From LSUCC0057 sp048549915 (lineage in GTDB: Bacteria; Pseudomonadota; Gammaproteobacteria; Pseudomonadales; Porticoccaceae): DNA of 63,732 bases. The notes under the pieces are model-generated. The model saw nothing but the letters and a program-made list of their open reading frames with translations. It was not told the origin of the DNA and did no database searches. The translations under genes and the position numbers were made by a program. The stretch is from contig JBLYYE010000041.1 of assembly GCA_048549915.1 (NCBI GenBank), positions 1-63,732 of the forward strand, in the 5' to 3' direction. Positions 35,527-44,279 of this stretch are shown in pieces; position 1 is the first letter of the stretch; every line of letters starts with the position of its first letter.

Positions 35527-35609
35527 AATGGGTGGGAACCACTACTCTGATCGACTAATGCTTTGCTCTGCCAAAGTTGTCTGCTACTTATATTGATAGG
35601 ATTACTGCT

Positions 35610-37373
35610 ATGCCACGTATGACCCCCAGTGAAGCTTTTGTCGAAACGCTTGTCGCCAATGGCGTCACCAAAATCTTTGGCATCATGGGCTCGGCCTTTA
35701 TGGATGCAATGGATATCTTTGCGCCCGCCGGCATTGAGCTAATTCCGGTTGTCCACGAGCAGGGCGCAGGCCATATGGCTGACGGCTATGCGCGCGCCTC
35801 AGGTGAGCACGGTGTGGTCATTGGCCAAAACGGCCCCGGTATCTCTAACTGTGTTACCGCCATTGCGGCAGCCTACTGGGCGCACTCGCCAGTGGTTATG
35901 ATCACTCCGGAAGCGGGCACGATGACGATTGGCCACGGTGGTTTCCAAGAGACCCATCAACTGCCGATGTTCCAAGAATTCACCAAGTACCAGGGTCACG
36001 TTAATAATCCCAAGCGTATGGCTGAGTTCACTGCGCGCTGTTTTGATCGCGCCATGTCAGAAATTGGCCCAACCCAGTTGAATATTCCACGCGACTTTTT
36101 CTACGGCGATATCAACGTAGAGATTCCTCAACCAATGCGTATCGACCGCGGTCCTGGCGGCGACAAAAGCCTTTCCGAAGCGGTAGAGCTGCTCTGCCAA
36201 GCTGAGTTCCCAGTGATGGTTTCTGGCGGCGGTGTAGTGATGGCCGATGGCGTTGAAGAGGTAAAAGCGCTGGCTGAGTTAATTGGTGCGCCGGTGGTTA
36301 ACAGCTACCAGCACAATGACTCTTTCCCTGCCAGCCACCCACTCTGGTGTGGTCCACTCGGCTATCAAGGTTCAAAAGCAGGTATGAACTTGATCAAAAA
36401 AGCTGATGTAGTCTTGGTGGTCGGCTCGCGCCTTGGGCCGTTCGGTACACTGCCGCAGTACGGTATGGAGTACTGGCCTGAGAACGCAAAAATTATCCAG
36501 ATTGATGCCGACCACAAAATGCTCGGCCTGGTGAAGAAAATCTCTGTCGGCATCTGTGGCGACGCCAAAGCAGCCTCTGTTGAGATTGCCGCCCGCTTGC
36601 AAGATAAAGTCATGGCGTGCCACAAAAACCGCGACGCGCGCCTGGCCGAAGTGGCGGCACAAAAAGCCGCCTGGGAAGCTGAGCTGGATGAGTGGACTCA
36701 TGAGCGCGACCCCTACAGTCTGGATATGATCGAAGAGGCAAAAGGCGAAGAGGGCAACTGGCTGCATCCGCGTCAAGTGCTGCGCGAGTTGGAAAAAGCT
36801 ATGCCAGAGAATGTGATGGTCTCTACCGATATCGGTAACATCAACTCGGTTGCGCACAGTTACCTGCGTTTTGAAAAGCCGCGCAGCTTCTTTGCGCCGA
36901 TGAGCTTCGGTAACTGCGGCTATGCACTGCCTACTATTATCGGTGCCAAAGCAGCGAGCCCAGATCGCCCAGCTATCAGCTACGCCGGTGACGGTGCCTG
37001 GGGTATGAGCATGAGCGAAATCATGACTGCTGTACGCCACGATATTCCTGTCACTGCCGTGGTCTTCCACAACCGCGACTGGGGTGCAGAGAAGAAAAAC
37101 CAGGTCGAGTTCTACGACCGCCGCTTTGTTGCCGCCGAGCTAGAAAGCGAATCCTGGGCAGGTATTGCTCAAGCGATGGGTGCAGAAGGGATTGTAGTCG
37201 ATCAACTTGATCAAGTCGGTCCTGCACTGAAAAAAGCAGTGGACATGCAGATGAACGAAGGTAAGACTTGTGTCATAGAAATTATGTGTACCCGCGAGCT
37301 CGGCGACCCCTTCCGTCGCGATGCCCTCTCTAAGCCGGTGCGTTTCTTGGACAAATACAAGGATTACCAGTAA
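35610..37373 (+). CDS. xsc: Sulfoacetaldehyde acetyltransferase
   Basis: A 587-residue TPP enzyme: sulfoacetaldehyde + phosphate to acetyl phosphate + sulfite. It shows the N-terminal catalytic glutamate E50 in VVHEQGAGHMADGYARASG, a middle Rossmann domain, and the TPP/Mg motif AGDGAWGMSMSE...NRDWGAEKKNQ. The length and the end (KPVRFLDKYKDYQ) match proven Xsc. ATG 35610 has ATAGG nine bases upstream; a TTG 33 bases earlier lacks one. It carries its own candidate TauR box and is followed without a gap by pta. It acts in the cytoplasm and is the carbon-sulfur cleavage step of the pathway. Confidence 0.94.
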   Translation: MPRMTPSEAFVETLVANGVTKIFGIMGSAFMDAMDIFAPAGIELIPVVHEQGAGHMADGYARASGEHGVVIGQNGPGISNCVTAIAAAYWAHSPVVMITPEAGTMTIGHGGFQETHQLPMFQEFTKYQGHVNNPKRMAEFTARCFDRAMSEIGPTQLNIPRDFFYGDINVEIPQPMRIDRGPGGDKSLSEAVELLCQAEFPVMVSGGGVVMADGVEEVKALAELIGAPVVNSYQHNDSFPASHPLWCGPLGYQGSKAGMNLIKKADVVLVVGSRLGPFGTLPQYGMEYWPENAKIIQIDADHKMLGLVKKISVGICGDAKAASVEIAARLQDKVMACHKNRDARLAEVAAQKAAWEAELDEWTHERDPYSLDMIEEAKGEEGNWLHPRQVLRELEKAMPENVMVSTDIGNINSVAHSYLRFEKPRSFFAPMSFGNCGYALPTIIGAKAASPDRPAISYAGDGAWGMSMSEIMTAVRHDIPVTAVVFHNRDWGAEKKNQVEFYDRRFVAAELESESWAGIAQAMGAEGIVVDQLDQVGPALKKAVDMQMNEGKTCVIEIMCTRELGDPFRRDALSKPVRFLDKYKDYQ

Positions 37374-38338
37374 TCGACGCGTTAACCTCCATTGCACAAC
37401 AAGCCCGGCGCCTTCAGCGCCGGGTTTTGTTTGCAGAGCCAGCAGATATGCGCATGCAGCAAGCCATAGCTGCGGTAATTGAGCAGCAGTTGGCAATACC
37501 TGTAGTGATTGAGGATTATCCCGGGCGCCCGGTCAGTTGCGAACTGCTCTGTTCGCGAGCTGATTGGGCAGAGCTTATGCACCAGGCAGCACTGCAGTTG
37601 CAAAGACTCAACCCAGTAAAAAAATGGAGTGTAGAACAAGCGTCTCAAATGGCCGAAGAGCCCCTATTGTTGGGTGCGCTATTAACCTCACTAGGCGTTG
37701 TCGATGGCGCCGTGGCTGGTGCGGTAGCGACTACCCCCGATGTGATTCGCGCCGGCTTGCGCGGAGTTGGGCTGGCTGCCAATAGTGGTCTGGTATCCAG
37801 TAGCTTCTTAATGCAGCACCCCAATTGGGTGATGAGCTTTGGCGATTGCGGGGTCAACCCAGACCCTAACAGCGACCAATTAGCGCAAATTGCCATCGAT
37901 ACTGCCCGCTCTCATCAACTGTTAACCGGCCAGACTCCCAAGATTGCGTTGTTGTCGTTTTCTACCTTGGGCTCTGCCAGCCACCCCAGTGTCGACAAAG
38001 TGCGCGAAGCGACTGCACTGGTTAAAACCATGGCCGCGGCGATTGACCCCGCCTGGCAAGTTAGCGGAGAAGTGCAGGCTGATGTCGCGTTAGTCGCCAC
38101 TGTAGCCGCCCTAAAGGCACCCAATGAAGCGATAGCTGGGGATGCTAATGTGCTGATTTTTCCAGACTTAAGCGCGGGTAATATTGGCTACAAGTTGGTC
38201 GAGCGCCTCGCCGGTGCCACCGCAGTGGGGCCATTGTTACAGGGTTTTGCCTCACCTTGGTTAGATCTCTCACGCGGTTGTTGCAGTGATGATATTGTCG
38301 CTGCGGCAACGATAGCTGCGGTGTTTGCCAACCAGTAA
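37373..38338 (+). CDS. pta: Phosphate acetyltransferase, probable AUC start
   Basis: A PTA_PTB-domain enzyme: acetyl phosphate + CoA to acetyl-CoA + phosphate, the last step after Xsc. Motifs include DGAVAGAVATTPDVIRAGLR, SSSFLM, VLIFPDLSAGNIGYKL and the C-terminal SRGCCSDDIV. The first standard starts (TTG 37427, ATG 37448) cut into the domain, because LFAEPADMRM matches the usual LPEGEDPRV strand and the frame stays open upstream reading DALTSIAQQARRLQRRV, the normal Pta N-terminus. The only placed initiator is ATC at 37373, which overlaps the xsc stop (TAATC) with AAGGA at 37359-37363. That gives 321 residues, the standard domain length. If a normal codon is required, the gene begins at 37427. 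Confidence 0.83.
   Translation: MDALTSIAQQARRLQRRVLFAEPADMRMQQAIAAVIEQQLAIPVVIEDYPGRPVSCELLCSRADWAELMHQAALQLQRLNPVKKWSVEQASQMAEEPLLLGALLTSLGVVDGAVAGAVATTPDVIRAGLRGVGLAANSGLVSSSFLMQHPNWVMSFGDCGVNPDPNSDQLAQIAIDTARSHQLLTGQTPKIALLSFSTLGSASHPSVDKVREATALVKTMAAAIDPAWQVSGEVQADVALVATVAALKAPNEAIAGDANVLIFPDLSAGNIGYKLVERLAGATAVGPLLQGFASPWLDLSRGCCSDDIVAAATIAAVFANQ
37404..37432 (+). terminator. Terminator-shaped hairpin at the xsc-pta junction
   Basis: CCCGGCGC (37404-37411) pairs perfectly with GCGCCGGG (37417-37424) around the loop CTTCA, followed by TTTTGTTT. It looks like an intrinsic terminator 31 bases after the xsc stop, but under the preferred pta start it lies within codons 11-20 of pta. It may reduce pta expression or be RNA structure that coupled translation must open. 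Confidence 0.6.
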
Positions 38339-38413
38339 TTCACACTGTGACAGTTGCCATCACACTGCCATGCTGTATTCTGGCGTGCTTTCTCTAACAG
38401 CTCGACGGTTTTT

Positions 38414-38989
38414 ATGGCTCACATAGATAGTGCGTTAGTTCGCCAGCAAACATTCGCTTGGTTAAACAGTGTGGTGGTCGGCCTCAACCTCTGTCCGTTT
38501 GCCAGACCGGTAATCACCAGCGAGACATTGTGCGTTGAGGTCGTTGATGGCTCTGATTACGACTCATTGGCCCGTAGCTTCTTAGCCGAGTTAGACCGCC
38601 TGCAGCAGAGTGATGAGAGTGAAATAGCGACGACGCTGCTGGTGGTACCCACGGGTTTAGAGTCGTTCGAGGATTACCTAGATTTTGTCGATCTAGCCAA
38701 CCAGTTGATCGAGCAGGTGGGTTTGCTCGGCACTTTACAGCTGGCCACCTTTCATCCCGATTATTTATTTGATGGTGAGCCAGAAATGGCTGTCAGCCAC
38801 TTTACCAACCGTTCCCCACACCCAATGTTGCATCTATTGCGCGAGGAGATGGTAGAGGCAGCCGTCGCCAGCCACCCAGACCCCGATGCTATCCCCAACA
38901 ACAATATTGCACGGCTTGAGCAGCTTGGCCGCGAGCAAGTCGCTGCCCTGTTACAGCGCACTCTGCACAGCGGCAGTGAGAACGGATAG
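38414..38989 (+). CDS. DUF1415-family protein
   Basis: A 191-residue soluble protein of the DUF1415 family, recognised from WLNSVVVGLNLCPFARPV near the N-terminus and NRSPHPMLHLLREEMVEAAV in the middle. Function is unknown; the family is widespread in Gammaproteobacteria. One Cys and several His/Asp residues are conserved but no cofactor motif is obvious. ATG 38414 is chosen because homologues start just before this helix. It ends directly against the next gene (TAG-ATG, no gap), so the two are co-transcribed. Confidence 0.82.
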   Translation: MAHIDSALVRQQTFAWLNSVVVGLNLCPFARPVITSETLCVEVVDGSDYDSLARSFLAELDRLQQSDESEIATTLLVVPTGLESFEDYLDFVDLANQLIEQVGLLGTLQLATFHPDYLFDGEPEMAVSHFTNRSPHPMLHLLREEMVEAAVASHPDPDAIPNNNIARLEQLGREQVAALLQRTLHSGSENG

Positions 38990-40186
38990 ATGGCTGCGAT
39001 TAATCGCTTTGATGTGATTATTATCGGTGCCGGCGCCTCGGGGCTGTTCTGCGCTATGACTGCAGCACAGCGGGGGCGCTCAGTGTTGGTGGTTGACTCG
39101 GCCAACAAAGTAGGTAAAAAAATTCTGATGTCGGGCGGCGGCCGCTGTAACTTTACCAACCTAGATATCACCCCAGAAAACTTTCTTTGCAGCAATCCTC
39201 ACTTTGTTAAATCAGCACTCAAACGCTACACGCAGTGGGATTTTATCGAACTGGTGAGTCGCCATGCTATCAGCTACCACGAGCGCAATAACGGTGAGTT
39301 ATTTTGCGACGGGTCGGCCAAGCAAATTTTAGCGATGTTGCTGGAGGAGTGTGAGCTGGCCGGCGCACGGGTGCGCAGCAGCTGCACTGTGGACAATGTA
39401 GCGGCCACTAACGCGGGTTACAGTCTGTCCATCAATGGTGTCAGCCATCAGGGTGAGTCACTGGTAGTTGCCACCGGTGGGCTCTCAATTCCCACCCTGG
39501 GTGGCTCTGGTTTTGGCTACCAGCTAGCCGAGCAGTTTGGGTTGAGCTTGCTGCCGCGCCGGGCCGGTTTGGTGCCATTCACTTTTAGCGACGCCCTCAA
39601 ACAGCTCTGTATCGATAACAGCGGCACGGCTATCTCGGTGGTGATGAGCGTGCCCGGAGCCAGTTGGCACGACAACTTACTGTTTACTCACCGCGGTCTC
39701 AGCGGCCCAGCGGCACTGCAAATTTCTAACTACTGGCAAGCTGGCGAGACGATCACAATTAATCTGTTGCCAGAGCACCATGTGGCCGACTGGCTGCTCG
39801 AGCAGAAGCAGCAGCAGCCAAAAAGTCTGTTGCGAACCCTATTGGCGCCATTGTTGACCAAATCGCTCGCGGCGTCGCTAGAGCAGCAGCTATGGCCTGA
39901 GCTGGCACAGCGGCCAATAGGTGAGCTGGCCAGCGACACGCTGCGCCAGTTAGGTGAGCAGTTAAATGGCTGGCAGATTAAGCCCGCCGGTACCGAGGGC
40001 TACCGCACCGCGGAGGTGACTCTGTGCGGTGTTGATACCGATCAGCTCTCCTCTAAAACGATGGAGAGTAAACAGCACCGCGGGCTCTATTTTATAGGCG
40101 AAGTGGTGGATGTGACCGGCCATTTGGGGGGCTACAACTTCCAGTGGGCGTGGTCGTCAGGCTATGCGGCTGGGGTGGTCGTATAG
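38990..40186 (+). CDS. HI0933/YhiN-family FAD flavoprotein
   Basis: A 398-residue NAD(P)/FAD-dependent oxidoreductase of the HI0933 family. The FAD Rossmann motif is VIIIGAGASGLFCAM (about residues 9-23), then the family signature KVGKKILMSGGGRCNFTN (about 41-58) and the C-terminal GLYFIGEVVDVTGHLGGYNFQWAWSSG. The physiological substrate of these flavoproteins is not established. It follows the DUF1415 gene without a gap and is convergent with ylqF, one base apart. Confidence 0.88.
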   Translation: MAAINRFDVIIIGAGASGLFCAMTAAQRGRSVLVVDSANKVGKKILMSGGGRCNFTNLDITPENFLCSNPHFVKSALKRYTQWDFIELVSRHAISYHERNNGELFCDGSAKQILAMLLEECELAGARVRSSCTVDNVAATNAGYSLSINGVSHQGESLVVATGGLSIPTLGGSGFGYQLAEQFGLSLLPRRAGLVPFTFSDALKQLCIDNSGTAISVVMSVPGASWHDNLLFTHRGLSGPAALQISNYWQAGETITINLLPEHHVADWLLEQKQQQPKSLLRTLLAPLLTKSLAASLEQQLWPELAQRPIGELASDTLRQLGEQLNGWQIKPAGTEGYRTAEVTLCGVDTDQLSSKTMESKQHRGLYFIGEVVDVTGHLGGYNFQWAWSSGYAAGVVV

Positions 40187-40187
40187 A

Positions 40188-41126
40188 TTAGCGGCGGTTG
40201 GCGCGAGTGCGGCGGCGTTTTTCTGCTTTGCGCTCTTCGCGCTCTTTCTCTTTGGCCAGTTTCTCTTCTTTGAATCGCTCGACATCGACCAAATCGGCGG
40301 CAACCATCTGGGGTGTCTCAAAACTAATTTGGCCAATTTGGCCGGCGCGCAATTCGTTGATAAAAATGGCCGAGACTCGCTCTAAGTCGACGCGCCCACC
40401 GGCGCGCAGGCAGCCGCGCTGAGCACCTATGGTCTCCAATAACTCGATGGCAGTTGGCGGTAAGTTCTCTAGTTCAAAACGCTGGCGCAACTGCTCGGGA
40501 TAGCACTCGAGTAGGTACTCGGCGGCGAAGAAAGCAACATCGTCATAGCTCATGGCGGTATCTTTTATCGCACCACTACTGGCTAAACGGTAGCTCCAAT
40601 CGGGGTGGTCAATCTTTGGCCACAAAATACCGGGTGTATCTAGCAGCATGATACCGTTGCGCAGATTGATGCGTTGCTGTCCCTTGGTGACCGCGGGTTC
40701 ATTGCCGGTTTTAGCCACCTGGCGGCCGGCCAACGAGTTGATCAGCGTCGATTTTCCAACATTGGGAATACCGCTGACCAATACCAGAGTATTGCGCCCC
40801 TCGCGCTGAGGGTAGAGTGTATTGATAAGGTCTATGAGTGCCGCGCCCGGCTCTTCGGTTTTTAAATTAAGAGCCATAGTCATGGCGCCGCGATCTTGAT
40901 CAAACCAGCGCTGCCAAAGCTCGGTCGTTGCAGGGTCGGCAAGATCGGCTTTGGTCAATATTTTGATATTGGGTTTATCGGCGGCCAACTGAGCGATCAT
41001 CGGGTTAGAGCTGCTGTAGGGCAGGCGCGCATCAATCACCTCGACCACCACGTTAATGAGCGGCAGCAGCTCGTTCATCTCTTTGCTGGCCTTGAACATG
41101 TGGCCGGGGTACCAGTGGATTGCCAT
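40188..41126 (-). CDS. ylqF: Ribosome-biogenesis GTPase YlqF/RbgA
   Basis: A 312-residue circularly permuted GTPase. It starts HWYPGHMFKA, then has G4 (TKADL, about residue 78) before G1 (GIPNVGKSTLINSL, about 120-133) and G3 (DTPG, about 163), the order typical of YlqF/RbgA. In Bacillus it acts in late assembly of the 50S subunit. The C-terminal tail is very basic (EREERKAEKRRRTRANRR), as expected for rRNA contact. ATG 41126. No other translation gene is nearby. Confidence 0.92.
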   Translation of the reverse strand: MAIHWYPGHMFKASKEMNELLPLINVVVEVIDARLPYSSSNPMIAQLAADKPNIKILTKADLADPATTELWQRWFDQDRGAMTMALNLKTEEPGAALIDLINTLYPQREGRNTLVLVSGIPNVGKSTLINSLAGRQVAKTGNEPAVTKGQQRINLRNGIMLLDTPGILWPKIDHPDWSYRLASSGAIKDTAMSYDDVAFFAAEYLLECYPEQLRQRFELENLPPTAIELLETIGAQRGCLRAGGRVDLERVSAIFINELRAGQIGQISFETPQMVAADLVDVERFKEEKLAKEKEREERKAEKRRRTRANRR

Positions 41127-41226
41127 AAACAGACTCTAACGCGTTAATTCCTTGAGTGTGCGATGATAGCGCAGATTGGTGCTCACAGGCGGATTGTGTG
41201 CCCTACAAGTTAAATGGAGAACCACT

Positions 41227-42393
41227 GTGAGCGCGCAACGCAATATTAACCTGCTGGTTGCTATGCAGGCCTTGGCCGGAGCGACTGGCCCTATAATCAT
41301 TTCACTGGCCGGTCTGGTCGGTTTGCAGTTAGCTAAAGATCCTGCTTTGGCGACACTGCCAGTGACCAGCTACAACGTCGGTGTAGCCGTGGCTATGTTG
41401 CCGGTGGCATGGCTTTTAGCGCGCACCGGCCGGCGCGCTACTTATCTGGTTGGGGCTGTAGTCTGTGCTTTGGCCGGATTGCTGGCGGCATTTTCTATCA
41501 TAACGCAGCAATTTTGGTTTTTTGCCATCGCAACAGCGTTTGCCGGCTTGTATACCGCTTGTGCGCAAAATTTCCGTTTTGCCGCGGCCGATTTGGCCGA
41601 GCAAGGCCACCAGCCGCGGGCTATCTCCAGAGTGTTGTTAGGTGGCCTAGCCGCTGCGGTCATCGGCCCGCAGGTGGTGATCTATAGCCAAGGTGCAGTG
41701 GTTAGCGCGCAGTATGCCGGCAGTTTCTTTTGTCTGAGTCTATTGGCCCTGCTGGCCTTGCCGATTATCGTCCAATTGCGCGTACCGCAAGCATTGGCTA
41801 CAGACAGTAGCGAGCCGGGCAGGGCGCTACTAGAGATCGCGCGCACGCCACCGTTCGCGGTGGGTGCGCTGTGCGGTGTTGCTTCCTATGGGCTAATGGC
41901 CTTTGTCATGACCGCAGCACCGCTGGCCATGGTTGGCCACGGCCACGCGGTCAACGATGCCACACTCGGTATTCAGTGGCATGTATTGGCGATGTTTGCA
42001 CCCAGTTTTTTCACAGGCGGTTGGATCGAGCGCTACGGCAAAGTGGCGATGACGGCGTTTGGTTTTGTGTTGCTGGCCGCTGCCGGCTTTGCGGCGCTGT
42101 CGGGTGTGCAGGTTGTCCACTTCTGGGGTTCTCTGATTCTGCTAGGGCTGGGTTGGAACCTTTCTTTTGTTGGCGCTACGGCCATTATTGCCGGCAGCTA
42201 CCGCCCGGCAGAGCGGGCCAAAGTGCAAGCAGCCAACGACTTTTTAGTCTTCACTACGGTCGCTTTGGCCAGCCTGAGTGCTGGCTATCTACTGGCCATG
42301 ACAAGTTGGGAAGTGCTCAACCAGGTCACACTCCCCGTGGTGGGTGGGGTGCTGTTAGTGTTGTTTATCTGGCGCAATCGAGTTGTAGATTAA
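41227..42393 (+). CDS. MFS transporter
   Basis: A 388-residue major-facilitator permease with about 12 helices and the loop 2-3 motif as ARTGRRATYLVG (about residues 61-72). GTG 41227 is fixed by GGAGA six bases upstream. It resembles the YnfM/drug-efflux-like branch without a clear substrate signature. It stands alone, divergent from ylqF across 100 bp, and its last four bases overlap the convergent lipocalin gene. Confidence 0.82.
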   Translation: MSAQRNINLLVAMQALAGATGPIIISLAGLVGLQLAKDPALATLPVTSYNVGVAVAMLPVAWLLARTGRRATYLVGAVVCALAGLLAAFSIITQQFWFFAIATAFAGLYTACAQNFRFAAADLAEQGHQPRAISRVLLGGLAAAVIGPQVVIYSQGAVVSAQYAGSFFCLSLLALLALPIIVQLRVPQALATDSSEPGRALLEIARTPPFAVGALCGVASYGLMAFVMTAAPLAMVGHGHAVNDATLGIQWHVLAMFAPSFFTGGWIERYGKVAMTAFGFVLLAAAGFAALSGVQVVHFWGSLILLGLGWNLSFVGATAIIAGSYRPAERAKVQAANDFLVFTTVALASLSAGYLLAMTSWEVLNQVTLPVVGGVLLVLFIWRNRVVD

Positions 42394-42953
42394 TCGGCCG
42401 GCTGTGCGGTGTCGGGCTGTTCAACCAATATCAGCTCCTGAGTGGCAAAACCGAGCTGTGCCGCGCGCTGAGTAAAATGTTCAATCAGCTGCGGGCTGAC
42501 GGTCGGGGTCCGCGCCAATAGCCACAGGTAGTCGCGGTTGTAACTGGTAACAAAGGTATATTGGTACTCTTCATCTAATTCAAAGACTACGTAGGAGCCG
42601 TAAAAGGGGCCAAAAAAAGAGACTTTTAAGTGGCCAATGTTTTGCTCACCGACAAAATAGGCGCGCCCCTCGGCTGCACTGAGTTCTCCCTGTTCATCTA
42701 TGCCGCTATTAATCACTCGTATGCCGCCATCTTCGCGCCGTGAGTACTCAGCAGTAACTGCAGTCAAGCCGCGCTCAAAGGAGTGATCGAGACGGGCAAT
42801 CTCATACCATTTGCCCAGATAGCGGTCGCTATCAAACGGAGTGACTGCGCTAATTCCCGGTGCAACAGCTGTACAGCCGGTTACTACTGTCACGGCGAGA
42901 GCCCCCAAAAGTAAACTTTTTATGAGGATATATGGCGATTTGGGTAGGGTCAT
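42390..42953 (-). CDS. blc: Outer-membrane lipocalin (Blc-like)
   Basis: A 187-residue lipoprotein: signal peptide with lipobox VVTGC (Cys near residue 27), then the lipocalin motif DRYLGKWYEIARLDHSFERGL (about 43-63) with the G-x-W core, and YNRDYLWLLARTP for the second conserved region. E. coli Blc binds lysophospholipids in the outer membrane; this is the likely role. ATG 42953 has a GGAGAG site upstream. It is convergent with the MFS gene. Confidence 0.9.
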   Translation of the reverse strand: MTLPKSPYILIKSLLLGALAVTVVTGCTAVAPGISAVTPFDSDRYLGKWYEIARLDHSFERGLTAVTAEYSRREDGGIRVINSGIDEQGELSAAEGRAYFVGEQNIGHLKVSFFGPFYGSYVVFELDEEYQYTFVTSYNRDYLWLLARTPTVSPQLIEHFTQRAAQLGFATQELILVEQPDTAQPAD

Positions 42954-43200
42954 AGAGTCTCTCCGTTGATAGCCTTCAGCATAACGGTTGGCATCGATGA
43001 CAACAATGTAGTCTGACCTTTCGGATTACATCAATAGATTTAGCAGAACGGCTATGGAACCTATTGCTAAGAGTAGTTGTCTTACATTGCCAATAAGCGG
43101 CATAATAGGAAAAATTTCAATAATGGCAGTAGCCTAAGGCAATTTTTTAGCTGCGCTTAGCGTGTAAAAAACCAAATAAATAGTGAAAGGTCAAACAAAA

Positions 43201-43980
43201 ATGGGCAGGAACCACGGCGACAATAAAAAACGGCTCTATCGTCAGGTAGTTGATGGTGTGGTAGCGCTTATCGATAGCGGCGAATACCCAGTGGGCTCGA
43301 GATTGCCCGCAGAGCGTGAGATGTCTGAGCGATTCGGGGTGAGTCGCCCAACCATACGAGAAGCAGTGATTGCTCTGGAGGCAATGGGCCGTGTTGCTGT
43401 TGGCAAAGGTTCAGGGGTTCATGTCGTAGAGTGGCGCGGTGTAAAGGGCGTAGAGTCAACAGTTAGCCCGTTTGAATTGCTTGAAACCCGCGTCTTGGTA
43501 GAGGGTGAATCAGCCGCCTTGGCCGCCTCAATGATTACTCCAGATCAGCTAGAAGCGCTCGCTGAGGCGCTTAAAGAGATGGAGCAAGAAAACTTGACGG
43601 GCAAAACCGATTCAAACATGGCCGACCGCAAGTTTCATTCCATTATCGCCGAAGCGACTAACAACCGTGTGCTAACAACGATGATTGAAAACCTCTGGGA
43701 GACTCAGGATGGTCTGCGTCATATCAAAATGGCGCATCAGGCAGTCTGCACATCTGAGCCCGGTGTCCGTCTCAAGGAGCACCAGGCAATTTATGAGGCA
43801 CTCGCCAGCGGTGATTCTCAGGCAGCGCGCTTTGCTATGCGCAAACACTTTGCTCGTGGGATTGACGCGCTACACCGTTCAACTGAGGAAGAGGCGGTTG
43901 AGGCAGTTCGAAGAAAACTGACCGAAACTCGAGAGCGGTTCTCTATGAACCGTCTCAATGAGACAGTATCCGCTAAGTAA
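43201..43980 (+). CDS. FadR/FCD-type GntR regulator of the alginate locus
   Basis: A 259-residue regulator: N-terminal GntR winged helix (about residues 10-75: LYRQVVDGVVALIDSGEYPVGSRLPAEREMSERFGVSRPTIREAVIALEAMG) and a C-terminal all-helical FCD ligand domain with the metal-site histidines (D/H in MADRKFHSIIAEATNN and MRKHFARG). FCD regulators of this branch bind uronate-type acids such as KDG. ATG 43201 with AAAGG ten bases upstream is preferred to a GTG six codons earlier. It precedes the PL6-PL17 operon by 299 bp and is its most likely repressor. Confidence 0.87.
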   Translation: MGRNHGDNKKRLYRQVVDGVVALIDSGEYPVGSRLPAEREMSERFGVSRPTIREAVIALEAMGRVAVGKGSGVHVVEWRGVKGVESTVSPFELLETRVLVEGESAALAASMITPDQLEALAEALKEMEQENLTGKTDSNMADRKFHSIIAEATNNRVLTTMIENLWETQDGLRHIKMAHQAVCTSEPGVRLKEHQAIYEALASGDSQAARFAMRKHFARGIDALHRSTEEEAVEAVRRKLTETRERFSMNRLNETVSAK

Positions 43981-44279
43981 TCTCTTCTTTTGGGTAGATA
44001 TTATTACCTGCACTAAAATCTGCACAGACTTCTAATGTAGCCTGTCTGTTACTTGGCCTCTCCCAGAGAGGGGCACAAGCAGATAGTGCACGCCTTGTAT
44101 TACAGAATCATACCCAATGTATCTTACAATTTATCTTGACAATACCGTCAGTTGATTGCACTCTTTGCCAACAAAATAATTGTGGTCTGCCTGACGTCAA
44201 ACCTAGAGTGACAGTCAGAATAAAAACTGGATCTATCTGAAAAGATTTGGGCAACCAGTGAGTGATACAGGGGTAATCA
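43981..44279 (+). promoter_or_regulatory. Promoter region of the alginate operon
   Basis: A 299-bp gap. TTGATT (44152-44157) and AATAAT (44175-44180), 17 bp apart, make a reasonable sigma-70 promoter. TGTGGTCTGCC at 44181-44191, just after the -10, resembles TGTAGTCTGAC at 43007-43017 before the GntR gene; a weaker TGTAGCCTGTC is at 44036-44046. These may be operators for the FCD regulator. Confidence 0.42.
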
